Shown: in pieces, positions 7,601-15,753 of the stretch
Layout of the letters: the number at the start of each line of letters is the position of its first letter
Numbering within the stretch: position 1 is the stretch's first letter
Source: a virus
IMG/VR virus record: IMGVR_UViG_3300044699_000029
Span: 1-23,938 of that record
Strand: one strand, 5' to 3'
DNA length: 23,938 nt
Translations under genes and position numbers: made by a program
The notes under the pieces: model-generated
What the model was told of the DNA's origin: nothing
Databases searched by the model: none
What the model saw: only the letters and a program-made list of their open reading frames with translations

Positions 7601-8754
7601 TCACGGGTTGCCTCCGGTTGTCGAACGTGTCGCTGCCTCCATGGTTGGCGGATCCGGCGTAAGAGGCAGCTCGAACTCATCGGCGATATGGTACTCAGTC
7701 GCCCCGTCCTCGCCGGGCACCCCGAGGATGTCGCCCGCGTCCATCGCCGGATTGGCCACCATCCGCAGCCGCCGCGACCGGGCCGCGCCCACGCTGCGCG
7801 CCAACCTGGCCTGCCCGGCGATCATGGCCTGGCCCGCGTCGCGTATGAACGGCGAGACATGAAGTCGGTCAGATGCCCGATAGGGCCGCCGTAGCGCGTG
7901 GGCGAGGACGGCACATCATCGGTGACGGGCACATACAGCGGCGGCTGGTCGGCGCGCTCCACAAGCACCATCCACCGGTTGACGATGTTCTCCCCGGTCT
8001 GCTCCTCGTCGTCGTTGTCGATGACCGCTTGCGCGCCGGTCGGTAGCGTCCACGCGATCGGGTTGCCGAACGCGGGCACCGGCCTGATCACGAACTCGCC
8101 GCCGGGCCAGACCCGGGTCGGCAGCGCGAACACCTCGGCGCCGATCGCGGCGGCCAGCTGGTCGATCGCGGCGCCGCGTGAGCCTTCCTGCGCATCCCAG
8201 GCGGCCGCCTCGTCCAGCACGGTCTCGGAGTTGGTGCGGTCGTAGACCACGGCCGCCGGGTACACCTCCACGATCAGCTGCGCGATGGTGTCGGGGATGG
8301 AGGCCCCGGCCGGGACACGGCGGATCGCCTCGAACGGTTCACGGTTGACCTGCCACATCGGGTCAACGGCGGTGACCGTCATCGCGCCGGAATTCTTGGT
8401 ACGTGACGGCCGCATCACCTTACCGGCGAAGATCGGGATTTCGTCGTAGACCAGCAGCCCCGACGCGATCGTGCCCACAACGGTCAGCCAATTGCCGTAC
8501 GGGGAGAACATGTCACCCTGGCTCATCGGGTAAAGGGCCTCGGCCGCGTTGAGGGTCAGGCCGCGCCGTTCACGGTTCAGCCCGGTGACGCGCACCGAAC
8601 CGGACTCGACCGGGCTGCCCTCTTGGATCGTGACCTCGCCGATCAGCTTCCCGCCATACCAGGATCGCACCGTGGTGCCGTACGAGTGGGATTGGGCCAG
8701 CAGATCGAGAAAGCGTTGCTGCTCGATCGGGTCGCCGCCGCGTACCTGCCACAC
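7601..8754 (-). CDS. Minor tail protein, DUF5047-like (one frame break)
   Basis: About 384 residues with one missing base restored. GTG start at 8754 with GAGG nine bases upstream. The first frame gives 310 residues: a beta-rich opening (SWYGGKLIGEVTIQEGSPVE), then GSVRVTGLNRERRGLTLNAA and MFSPYGNWLTVV, and a helical insert (ASIPDTIAQLIVEVYPA). At about 7855, just after FMS, the frame is lost; the C-terminus continues in the other frame as PFIRDAGQAMIAGQARLARS and MVANPAMDAGDILGVPGEDG to 7601. These are features of DUF5047-like tail-tip proteins of actinophages. It follows the tape measure, where distal tail proteins lie. Confidence 0.75.
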
Positions 8755-8756
8755 CG

Positions 8757-10634
8757 TTAGTACCTCACCCCGCCGCGCGCCTTGGCCTTGTCCTCACTGA
8801 CCACCTCGCGGGCGGCGAAACGCAGCAGCGAGAGCAGCGCCGCGATCGCCTTGTTGTCCGCTGTGGCGACCACCGAGATGTCGCCACGGCCCCCACCGGC
8901 GGCGGCGGCCGCCATTGCGGCGGCCAGCCCGCCCAGGGCGTTGCCGGTGGACGGCTTGCCGAACATGGCCCGCCGCGAGATGCCCTGCTCGGCCTTCACG
9001 CCTTCCCAGTAGCCGCGAATCGTGTCACGGCCGAACCCCTTGAACAGCTTGGAGGGCGAGCCCAGATCCAGGATCCGGCGCACCGGCGCGGGCACATATT
9101 TGTCTATCAGCTTGCTCAGCTGTTGACCCAGCCACGGGCCCAGGGATTTGATGCCCTCCCACAGCCCGGTGATGACATCCTTACCGGCGTCAAAGAGCAG
9201 GTTCTTCAGGTTGCCCACAGCGCGCAGGACGCGGCCCGGGATCGAGAGGATGTCAGAGATCATCTGCTTGATCCGGTCGCGTATCACATCGCCCACGGAC
9301 ACAAACAGGTGCAGCAGGTATTGGACGAATTCAGCGACCGAGGTGACGAATTGGGCCACAGCCCGGTAGGCGCCCTGCAGCCAATGCCAGGCGGCCTTGC
9401 CAGCATCCACGCTCGCATTGATCACCCGGACGAAATTGCCGATCGTCTCCACCAACAGGGTGATCGTGAACCCGAGTGTATGGATGGCGACAGTCAGCAT
9501 CGGCCCGATGACCGGCAGCAGCTTCTCCAGGATGAACTTGACCGTCACCATGAACCACTTGCCGAGCTGTTCGAGCTCCGGACGGTTCTTCTTGATCGCC
9601 TCGCGTATCGCGCCCAGCGCTTTGGCGCCGTCCTCGCGTAGCCGGTGACCCAAGTCTTTGAGCACGGGCAGCACCCGCACGGCCACGAAGTCACCGAAGC
9701 GGATCAGGTGCGGCATCAGCTGGGTGCCGACCCATTGGGCCACGCTGCGGATGACCGGCACCACGTAGGTGGTGAAGGCGCGGCCCATCCGCTGCACGGC
9801 GGGCACCACCTTTTCCTCCAGAAACGGAATGAACCGATCCGACATGAACGTGCCCAGGCGCATCACAGTCGGCAATACCAGCTTGCCGATCTTCTCTTTG
9901 AACTCGGTCCACGCCACACCGGCGCGTGACAGCGGGTCGGTGGCGGCCGCCGCGACCCCGCCGAACTCGGTCCGCAGCTCTTTGAGGATCAGCTTTTGCG
10001 CCTCTAGCAGCTTGCCCTGAGACACCCACTTTTTGATCTGCTCTTTTTGCTGATCATCGAAGCTGACCCCGACGCGCCGCAATGCCGTGATGCCCTTGAT
10101 CGGATCCTGCAGCGCCTTGCCTATCTGAATCGTCGCGGTCTGCAGCCCGTCGGCGTTGACAATGCCCTTGTTCATCGCGGCGGTCATGTCGATGATCGCG
10201 GCGGTGGTCTGATCGAAGATGTCGTTTCCCTCACCGGCGCTGTTGCGCACCTTGGTGAAGGTCAGCAGCAGGTTGTCGGCCTGCTGGATCAGATCATGTT
10301 CTATGCCGTTGACACGGCCCAGCCGCTCGGCCAGCTTTTCGACTTCCTCCGCCGTGACCCCGGCCGCGCCGCCGGTCGACTTGATCGCGGCGGCGGTGAT
10401 CCGCTCGATGCGCACTGCCTCGCGGGCCTTTTCCACAGAGCTGTGGATCAGCTCGGCCAGGTGCTCGACAACCTTTTCGATGCCCGAGGAGACGAGCTCG
10501 GCGGCGGCGCTGGCCGAAAACAGGCGGCCGAACGAGAGCCCGCCCTCGTGCGCGTGGTGCTCGGCCTCTTTGGTGAACCCGGCCAGGTCCGGGCGCACCC
10601 GCACGAACGCCTCACCGATCTTGCGCCCGGCCAC
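8757..10634 (-). CDS. Tape measure protein
   Basis: 625 residues, GTG start with AGGGGGTG upstream. Sets tail length and passes DNA through the membrane. N-terminal motif GEAFVRVRPDLAGFTKEAEH is typical of actinophage tape measures. A helical first half follows (AREAVRIERITAAAIKSTGG, DNLLLTFTKVRNSAGEGND), then hydrophobic segments between about 310 and 480 (PHLIRFGDFVAVRVLPVLKD, LLPVIGPMLTVAIHTLGF, AEFVQYLLHLFVSVGDVI). The C-terminal GSPSKLFKGFGRDTIRGYWE is a recurrent tape-measure motif. No muralytic domain is visible inside it. At about 1.5 angstrom per residue the tail would be roughly 90-95 nm, on the short side. Confidence 0.9.
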   Translation of the reverse strand: MAGRKIGEAFVRVRPDLAGFTKEAEHHAHEGGLSFGRLFSASAAAELVSSGIEKVVEHLAELIHSSVEKAREAVRIERITAAAIKSTGGAAGVTAEEVEKLAERLGRVNGIEHDLIQQADNLLLTFTKVRNSAGEGNDIFDQTTAAIIDMTAAMNKGIVNADGLQTATIQIGKALQDPIKGITALRRVGVSFDDQQKEQIKKWVSQGKLLEAQKLILKELRTEFGGVAAAATDPLSRAGVAWTEFKEKIGKLVLPTVMRLGTFMSDRFIPFLEEKVVPAVQRMGRAFTTYVVPVIRSVAQWVGTQLMPHLIRFGDFVAVRVLPVLKDLGHRLREDGAKALGAIREAIKKNRPELEQLGKWFMVTVKFILEKLLPVIGPMLTVAIHTLGFTITLLVETIGNFVRVINASVDAGKAAWHWLQGAYRAVAQFVTSVAEFVQYLLHLFVSVGDVIRDRIKQMISDILSIPGRVLRAVGNLKNLLFDAGKDVITGLWEGIKSLGPWLGQQLSKLIDKYVPAPVRRILDLGSPSKLFKGFGRDTIRGYWEGVKAEQGISRRAMFGKPSTGNALGGLAAAMAAAAAGGGRGDISVVATADNKAIAALLSLLRFAAREVVSEDKAKARGGVRY

Positions 10635-10637
10635 CGT

Positions 10638-11359
10638 TCACCCCCTGCCTCGCCACTGCTCCAGCTGCACCACTTCGCCGCCCAGCTCCTCGGCCAGCTC
10701 GCGCCGCGCGCTGCTACGGTCACGTGCCAGCCGCTCACCCAGGCGCATGCCGTGCCCCAGCGCGCCGTCAAGCGGCCTGTCTTCCTCGCCGCCCAGCAGG
10801 GTCAGCACGTGACGGCGCCACGTCCACTCATCGGCGATGTAGAACAGCACCGGCAGCGCCTCACGGCCAAGCGTGGCTAGCCAGCTGCGGCTTGCCGGGT
10901 GACCGTTTCGGCTTCCATCACCACCCGGCGCAGCTCCTCGATGCGCTGCGGGGTCAGCGGCTCTTCCCGCTGGCCCCCACCATCCAATGAGACAACCCTC
11001 AACATAGGTGGCGTGCTCGGCTGCCCAGGCGGCGAGACTCGCGCCGCTTGTGTAGGGAAATCGGGCATCGCAAAGATGTCGGCCACCAGATCGGTCAGGA
11101 TCTCCATGAGCCGATCCGGTTTGGTGTGCTGGCGCCCGCAGTGCTCTTTGAACCGGGCAAAGTCATCGCCGAGCAGCAGCGCGAAGAACTGCGTGACCTT
11201 GGCCAGACCCTCGGGGGTGTCAACGTCGAGATCGGCGAACTGTGCCAGCTCGCCCAGATCCAGGATCGACAGATGCCCCGGGGTGAAGTCGACCCCATCG
11301 AGGGTGAACCCGAACTCTTCTCCGTCCCAGCCGGACGTATAGACACGCTTGGCCATCAT
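10638..11359 (-). CDS. Tail assembly chaperone gpGT, made by -1 frameshift
   Basis: Siphophages usually make a second chaperone by slipping -1 near the end of gpG, joining it to an overlapping T frame. Here the -1 frame is open through the last part of gpG and on to 10638 with no stop, giving about 240 residues. The T part has GREALPVLFYIADEWTWRRH and a charged helical end (ARRELAEELGGEVVQLEQWR). No canonical slippery heptamer is seen. The best candidate is the GGTGGGGGCC run (five G at 10974-10978), about 33 codons before the gpG stop. Of the window's frame changes this is the one best explained as programmed, since it matches family behaviour in direction and place. Confidence 0.72.
10877..11359 (-). 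CDS. Tail assembly chaperone (gpG-like)
   Basis: 160 residues; the start is ATGATG overlapping the major tail stop, so either methionine may be used. Beta-rich N-terminal domain (FGFTLDGVDFTPGHLSILDL) and a helical part (GLAKVTQFFALLLGDDFARF, PDRLMEILTDLVADIFAMPD), the usual build of gpG chaperones that coat the tape measure protein during tail assembly. The C-terminal part is low-complexity up to the stop at 10877. A minority of ribosomes probably shift frame before that stop (see the gpGT entry). Confidence 0.82.
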   Translation of the reverse strand: MMAKRVYTSGWDGEEFGFTLDGVDFTPGHLSILDLGELAQFADLDVDTPEGLAKVTQFFALLLGDDFARFKEHCGRQHTKPDRLMEILTDLVADIFAMPDFPTQAARVSPPGQPSTPPMLRVVSLDGGGQREEPLTPQRIEELRRVVMEAETVTRQAAAG

Positions 11360-11895
11360 GCCCTCGCCGGTGACGCGAAGATCGTCTTAAACGGTTGCAC
11401 GCTGGCGGGCTTCTCGCAGCGCACCTCGAACGGGAACCCGGCCTTAGACGCGCCCTTGCGCCGCTGCGTTTCGATCGCGCCGGTGGACAGGCACTGACGG
11501 AACACCCATCGCTCCTGCAGGTCGTCGGACTCCCACCCGTACATGTTGCGCACGATCGCGGTAAAGCTGGGCGGCTCGAACGTGACGAACCCGCCGCCAG
11601 ACACGATCGTTCCGCCGTTGAGCGCCCGCTTAAGGTTGGTGGCCGTGATCTCGGCCAGGGTGAACTTGACCGAGATGGTGCGGCCGGTCGCGGCGACCAG
11701 CAGCGGGTCCAGCTCCTCGGCGACCGTGACCTCTTCGGTGTTGAGCTGGTAGTTGAAATCGCTGCCCTCGAACGTGTAGCCCAGATCGATCCATGCGACG
11801 GGCCAGGGAGACACCAGGTCGGTGGGCTCCGTCGAACCCAGCAGGGCGATCTTCAGCTTGCCGGGGCCTAGCGATATGGCTGTGGGGTTACCCAT
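11356..11895 (-). CDS. Major tail protein (tail tube subunit)
   Basis: 179 residues, ATG with GGAGCGAGG upstream. Forms the stacked hexameric rings of the tail tube. Features of the actinophage tube-protein type are GKLKIALLGSTEPTDLVSPW, WIDLGYTFEGSDFNYQLNTE, VAATGRTISVKFTLAEITAT and a C-terminal domain with FEPPSFTAIVRNMYGWES and GFPFEVRCEKPASVQPFKTI. Position directly before the tail chaperones is diagnostic. No frame problem; stop overlaps the ATGATG of the next gene. Confidence 0.88.
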   Translation of the reverse strand: MGNPTAISLGPGKLKIALLGSTEPTDLVSPWPVAWIDLGYTFEGSDFNYQLNTEEVTVAEELDPLLVAATGRTISVKFTLAEITATNLKRALNGGTIVSGGGFVTFEPPSFTAIVRNMYGWESDDLQERWVFRQCLSTGAIETQRRKGASKAGFPFEVRCEKPASVQPFKTIFASPARA

Positions 11896-11905
11896 GACCT
11901 CGCTC

Positions 11906-12220
11906 CTATATCGTGAATTTGTCTAGAACCCCGCGCGCGAAGCGTTGCTGGGCTTGGAATTTGGTCCCGTACTCGGGGAAGATCATGTACCAGTGGGCTG
12001 CGTCCCATCCGATGTCGATAGCGCCGGAATCCTGCGACTTGGCCCACTTGTCGCGGATCGATTCCGACCCGCGACCGGTGTGCTTGGGCGCGAGCGCCTG
12101 CATCTGCGAAGCGACCACATCACCCGTCTGTTTGATCAATTGGTGCACGCCGTGGTCGGTCCGCAGCGCCTTGACGGCGGCGCGGTCCCAGACCAGGCGG
12201 GTTTTCGGCGCTTGCGCCAT
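11906..12220 (-). CDS. HK97 gp10-like head-tail joining protein
   Basis: About 104 residues from the ATG at 12220, which shares its A with the previous TAA stop. Family features are VIQ-like helix VHQLIKQTGDVVASQMQALA, LAPKHTGRGSESI and the C-terminal YMIFPEYGTKFQAQQRFARG. The [F/Y]PE[F/Y]GT...F motif is typical of HK97 gp10 proteins, found between portal-associated connectors and the major tail protein. It likely helps finish or stabilise the head-tail joint. Confident in family, less so in exact function. Confidence 0.75.
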   Translation of the reverse strand: MAQAPKTRLVWDRAAVKALRTDHGVHQLIKQTGDVVASQMQALAPKHTGRGSESIRDKWAKSQDSGAIDIGWDAAHWYMIFPEYGTKFQAQQRFARGVLDKFTI

Positions 12221-12733
12221 TACGCCGAGGTCCCCAGGATCACGATGTCGTAGATCACCGATGTGCCCGCGCCGCTGTTGGCGATGCGCAGCAGGTCCGA
12301 GGCGGCGTTGACCACCGGCCACCCGTTGGTGCTGGCGGTGATGGCGAAGAACTGCCCCGGCGGCACGGCGATGGTGTGGGCGGCCGCGCCGAAGGGTCCC
12401 ACGAACTGGGTCGCGGCCGCGCCGCCGATGACCACGTTATTGGTGTTGCCCGCCGCCGCGTACACGAAGATGCCCTTCACCTTCACGAACGAGGCGGTTG
12501 CGCCGAACGCGTCGACCAGCACACCGGAAAGGTCAAGGTCGTCATTGGCCGACGGCGCGATGGTGCGGTTGTCGTCCCACACACGGTCGGCCTGCTCGGC
12601 GCCCGTGCCGTTTGCCAGTGACAGGCCGCGAGCGAAGTTGAGCAGAGACGTGCGGGACTTTCAGATCCAGCGCCTCGGTCATCGTCGTGGTCACGCCGAG
12701 GGTGATTCTGGTATCGGACAGTGCAGATGCCAT
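12220..12733 (-). CDS. Unknown beta-rich structural protein (one frame break)
   Basis: About 170 residues when one extra base is removed. ATG at 12733 with GGGAG nine bases upstream. It begins MASALSDTRITLGVTTTM, loses the frame in the AAAG near 12653-12661, then resumes as SLLNFARGLSLANGTGAEQA and runs to the stop at 12220. The main body is beta-rich and Gly/Ala/Asn-rich: NTNNVVIGGAAATQFVGPFG, HTIAVPPGQFFAIT, IANSGAGTSVIYDIVILGTS. I recall related proteins in phages and prophages of varied bacteria, without a settled role. Within the head-tail joining block a minor structural or tail decoration role is plausible. It ends in a TAATG overlap with the next gene. Confidence 0.6.
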
Positions 12734-12746
12734 TGCGGGTTACTCC

Positions 12747-13244
12747 CTAGATCACGTAGGAATCGACGGCGATGCGGGTTGAAAGGGTGACGATGTCGCT
12801 GGCGTCATCGGGGGTGTAGTCGCCCTCGCCGCCGACGAAATAGGCGCTGCTCTTACCACCGGCCAGGTGCGGGTCGCGTGCCACCATGGCGGCTAACTCG
12901 TCGCCCATGAGCTCCACGGCGATATCGGTCGCCTCCATGTCGAGATCCGGCGGCGAGACGACCATGCGTATGTGCACCGCCACGATCAGCCGCTCGAACG
13001 GCAGCCGCGCCAGACCGTCGACCAGATCATCCTCGCCGTCGCCTGACGCTTGATCGAAAATGAACCCGCCGCCGTAGATGCACACCGGCTCCATGACCGA
13101 CGTGCGCAGCTTGTAGAGCACCTGCACGTTGGACAGCGGGTTGCCGGGCTGGGCGGCGCGGGCGGCGATCGCGCGCATGACGGCCCGCTTGGCCGCGTAG
13201 CCATTGGTCAGGTAGTGCGCCGGGGTGTAGGCGGGATGGGTCAT
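12747..13244 (-). CDS. Tail terminator-like protein
   Basis: 165 residues, starting MTHPAYTPAHYLTNGYAAKR one base after the connector stop. Alpha/beta layout with an N-terminal helix and strands (VQVLYKLRTSVMEPVCIYGG, RLIVAVHIRMVVSPPDLDME, IVTLSTRIAVDSYVI) and a helix (AVELMGDELAAMVARDPHL) fits the tail terminator/neck family that caps the tail tube and joins it to the head. An acidic loop (SGDGEDDLVDG) is conserved-looking. The family is highly divergent, so the call rests on layout and position; another head-completion protein is possible. Confidence 0.5.
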   Translation of the reverse strand: MTHPAYTPAHYLTNGYAAKRAVMRAIAARAAQPGNPLSNVQVLYKLRTSVMEPVCIYGGGFIFDQASGDGEDDLVDGLARLPFERLIVAVHIRMVVSPPDLDMEATDIAVELMGDELAAMVARDPHLAGGKSSAYFVGGEGDYTPDDASDIVTLSTRIAVDSYVI

Positions 13245-13245
13245 C

Positions 13246-14091
13246 TCACACCGGCCCGTCGTAGGCGTACCCGCGATAGGCCGCGTCGGTTTCGGGGATG
13301 CCGGTACTGCGCGGCCCGGCCACCCCGAGGCGGTACACCCCGCCCTCTTGGATCGTGTAGGAGATGGCACGGTCGGGGATGGCCGACTTGCCCAGGGCCA
13401 GCTTGCTGGGCAGCCGGGTCAAGAACGCGTCCTCCACGTCGCCGGGCGTGAACGCCATGCCGTGCTCATACTCCACGATGATGTTGGCCTGCCCGCATGG
13501 CCAATAGCCGGGGCGGTAGATCACCCCGGACGGCTTGGCGGTCAGCGCGGCCACAGACGGAGCGTCAAGCGCGGTGCCGCCGATGATGACCGCGCGTACG
13601 GCCCGCAAGTAGATATCGGGCACGGCCAGAACGCTCTTGCCGTTGCCGTCCAGCGCGTAGCGGGCGAAGCGGGGCACGAACGCGTGCCCGGCGACCCGTT
13701 CGGCCTCCTGCTCGGCGCGGGTACGCGCCGCCTCCAAGTCGGCCGTCGACCAGGTTGTGGTCGACTTGAGCCCGGCGTGGACGCTGCGCATGCGCGCCAG
13801 GGTGCACATGAACCCGCCAACAATCTCCACCTGGTCGGTTTCGGTGACCGCGACCCCGGCGAGGGTGCCCAGCCACTCCACGTTGTAGAAGTCGACCTGA
13901 GCCGAGGCGGGCAGATCGAAGCTATAGGTGCCGGTGGATGGGTGTGTGGTCGCGAACGGGCTACCGGCGATCAGGGTGCCGTCTAGGCGGCGCACGTTGG
14001 CTGTCACGGGTGCGGCGTCGGTCAAGGTTTCGCCCACGATGAACTGGTGCGTGAGCGTCGCCTTGTGCGTGGTCTGCACCCGTGTCAGCAT
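13246..14091 (-). CDS. Head-tail connector/adaptor with N-terminal beta domain
   Basis: 281 residues, ATG with GAAGGA upstream. Residues about 8-90 form a beta-rich module (VTANVRRLDGTLIAGSPF, STGTYSFDLPASAQVDFYNV) resembling the Ig-like or carbohydrate-type beta-sandwich at the start of some actinophage connectors. From about 95 the protein becomes a connector: STADLEAARTRAEQEAERVA with conserved residues, AVPDIYLRAVRAVIIGGTAL and IIVEYEHGMAFTPGDVEDAF. Helices followed by a beta hairpin of this kind dock on the portal ring (gp6/gp15-like proteins). Position just after the capsid block supports this. Confidence 0.72.
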   Translation of the reverse strand: MLTRVQTTHKATLTHQFIVGETLTDAAPVTANVRRLDGTLIAGSPFATTHPSTGTYSFDLPASAQVDFYNVEWLGTLAGVAVTETDQVEIVGGFMCTLARMRSVHAGLKSTTTWSTADLEAARTRAEQEAERVAGHAFVPRFARYALDGNGKSVLAVPDIYLRAVRAVIIGGTALDAPSVAALTAKPSGVIYRPGYWPCGQANIIVEYEHGMAFTPGDVEDAFLTRLPSKLALGKSAIPDRAISYTIQEGGVYRLGVAGPRSTGIPETDAAYRGYAYDGPV

Positions 14092-14094
14092 CGC

Positions 14095-14361
14095 CTATTC
14101 CTTCGAGCCGTCTGCGGTGGTTGCCGTGGTCTGGTGTGCGCTGCTGCGCCGCCCAGCCGGGGCAGAACCCCTGTCCTCGCCCGCTGCGGCCCGCTTCTCG
14201 GCCGCCTTGGCATGCGCCGCCGCCTTGGGCACGTCGGCCCCGGCGGCCTCCAAAACCTTGCGGGCGGCCACCTCGCGGTCGGGTTGACCCAATTCGCGGG
14301 CCAGCTTCAGCTCGGCCAGCGCCTGCTCCACATGCGGGGCCTGCTTTTCGTCACCAGGCAT
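14095..14361 (-). CDS. Small alanine-rich charged protein, unknown
   Basis: 88 residues, ATG with AAAGGGG seven bases upstream. Helical N-terminal half (VEQALAELKLARELGQPDRE and EVAARKVLEAAGADVPKAAA), then a disordered Ala/Arg/Ser/Thr-rich tail ending GSKE. Its position directly before the connector gene is typical of small actinophage head proteins. No known domain; a role as assembly or linker protein is only a guess. Confidence 0.6.
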   Translation of the reverse strand: MPGDEKQAPHVEQALAELKLARELGQPDREVAARKVLEAAGADVPKAAAHAKAAEKRAAAGEDRGSAPAGRRSSAHQTTATTADGSKE

Positions 14362-15088
14362 GTACGAACCCCTTTGCTCTCAGCGTTTCCCGAATGGTCT
14401 CGGCGTCCTGGCGCCTCTGCCGCGCGTAGGGCTCCGAGTAGTAGTCGCCCGGCCGGTAACCGGATCGACCCTCGACATAGGTTTGATCTTTGTTGCGGCC
14501 GCTGATGTCGTAGCGGTCCTGGGTCAGCACGATGGGCGGCACCGGGTCGACCATCAGCCCGGCCAGCTTGCCCACGTCGTGATACCAGGTGTCTATGGCG
14601 GGCAGCTCGGGCAGGTGGCCGGTGTAGGTGAACACGTCGGCGTGCACGACCGGAAAGCACAGGTTGCCGTGGTTGTCGCCGCCATGGGTGAAGATGACCG
14701 ACGGCGCGCTCTGGCGGCGCACGGTGAAATCCCAGCCCGGCGTCAACATGATCCCGTCGTCTCCCCACGACGGCAGGATCCATTCGCCGCGCGCGTGGCC
14801 GATCAGCTCGGCGTAGTAGTAGGCGCTGTGCGCGTACCCGTACCGGCACGGCGCCTCGAACACATGCGCGGCGCCGAGCTGGCGGGCGTGCTCGCCGGTT
14901 TCCGGGTCGTCCGGGTCGTGGGCGATCAGGATTTCGATCAACTCGGGCTGCGCGGCCGTCTCGCGCAGGCTGTAGACCGATCTGGAAAGCATGTCGTGGC
15001 GCGCACGCGAGGGCACCAGCACGCTGATCATGCCGGGGATCCGGTCGGCGGGCGGCACCATCGCGATGGGCAGCATGAGCGCATTCAC
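14351..15088 (-). CDS. Family 2 (GT-A) glycosyltransferase
   Basis: 245 residues. The GTG at 15088 (GTGA overlap, GAGG upstream) is preferred to an in-frame ATG at 15106 without a ribosome site. It opens with the GT2 signature: ISVLVPSRARHDMLSRSVYS (21-40), then LIAHDPDD (54-61). EWILPSWGDDGIMLTPGWD (about 102-120) holds the GDDG acid pair expected for metal/nucleotide-sugar binding. The C-terminal part includes HADVFTYTGHLPELPAID and a basic helical end (ARQRRQDAETIRETLRAKG). No membrane segment, so it would act in the cytoplasm on a soluble acceptor such as a capsid or tail protein. It overlaps the next gene by 11 bases. Confidence 0.78.
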   Translation of the reverse strand: MNALMLPIAMVPPADRIPGMISVLVPSRARHDMLSRSVYSLRETAAQPELIEILIAHDPDDPETGEHARQLGAAHVFEAPCRYGYAHSAYYYAELIGHARGEWILPSWGDDGIMLTPGWDFTVRRQSAPSVIFTHGGDNHGNLCFPVVHADVFTYTGHLPELPAIDTWYHDVGKLAGLMVDPVPPIVLTQDRYDISGRNKDQTYVEGRSGYRPGDYYSEPYARQRRQDAETIRETLRAKGFVHAW

Positions 15089-15753
15089 GGTTGCCTCACC
15101 CACCATCCGGCCGGATGGTGCGAGATGCGGTGCGCCGCCTCAATGTCGACGTCGCGGGCCCACGCCGGGTTGCCTTCCAGACATTGGACGATCGCATCCA
15201 TCGGGTTACCGAGGGCAGGCTCACCGAAGTGGTGTTTACGCCATATCCGCGCGTCGGCAAAGGCGAAGATGCCATCTTCCACGACCAAATAGCAGCCGGG
15301 TGTGACCATCGGCCCGTACGCGGCGATCTCGGCGGCCACATGGGCGTGCGTGTGGCAGGAATCGAGGCTGACCATGGTGCGTCGCCCGAGCGCCAGCGCG
15401 GCCACCTCGGCCACCACGGCCGGGTGAATCGAGTCGCCGCTGATATAGCGGATCCGGCTGATCAGGCGCGGGTACTTGATCCGCAGCGCCGCCCGGTCCC
15501 CGAGGCGCACGCGGAAGTCTACGGTGATCACGTCCAGCCCTTGCTCGGCGAACCACGCAGCCGATTCGCCCGCCATCGTGCCCGTTTCGATGATCAGCTC
15601 GGGCTTGGTGGCCTCGATGATGGCCGCGTACCGGGCGAGGTCGGCCGGGTGCTTAAGCATGTAGCCGTGGCCGGTCACGAATGGGGTGGTCGCGAATTCG
15701 GCGATGGTCGCGGCGGTGTCCACGTGCACCGGCAGCACGGCGGCGGCGCTCAC
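15085..15753 (-). CDS. SAM-dependent methyltransferase, CmcI/cephalosporin hydroxylase-like family
   Basis: 222 residues, GTG start (GAGGTG five bases upstream, GTGA overlap). The SAM site is visible as IIETGTMAGES (54-64), the acidic end of the next strand as VITVDF (D79), and the family's later motif as SLDSCHTHAHVAAEIAAYGP (about 129-148) with CYLVVEDG (154-161). This family includes sugar O-methyltransferases such as rhamnosyl O-methyltransferases, and CmcI. Between two glycosyltransferase-like genes, O-methylation of a transferred sugar is the most likely job; methylation of another target is possible. About normal length, with all core motifs present. Confidence 0.72.
   Translation of the reverse strand: MSAAAVLPVHVDTAATIAEFATTPFVTGHGYMLKHPADLARYAAIIEATKPELIIETGTMAGESAAWFAEQGLDVITVDFRVRLGDRAALRIKYPRLISRIRYISGDSIHPAVVAEVAALALGRRTMVSLDSCHTHAHVAAEIAAYGPMVTPGCYLVVEDGIFAFADARIWRKHHFGEPALGNPMDAIVQCLEGNPAWARDVDIEAAHRISHHPAGWWVRQP

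Noticed and set aside
10638-10850. Separate 70-residue gene starting at GTG 10850
   Set aside because: No convincing ribosome site; the frame stays open upstream into gpG, which fits a -1 frameshift product of the tail chaperone.
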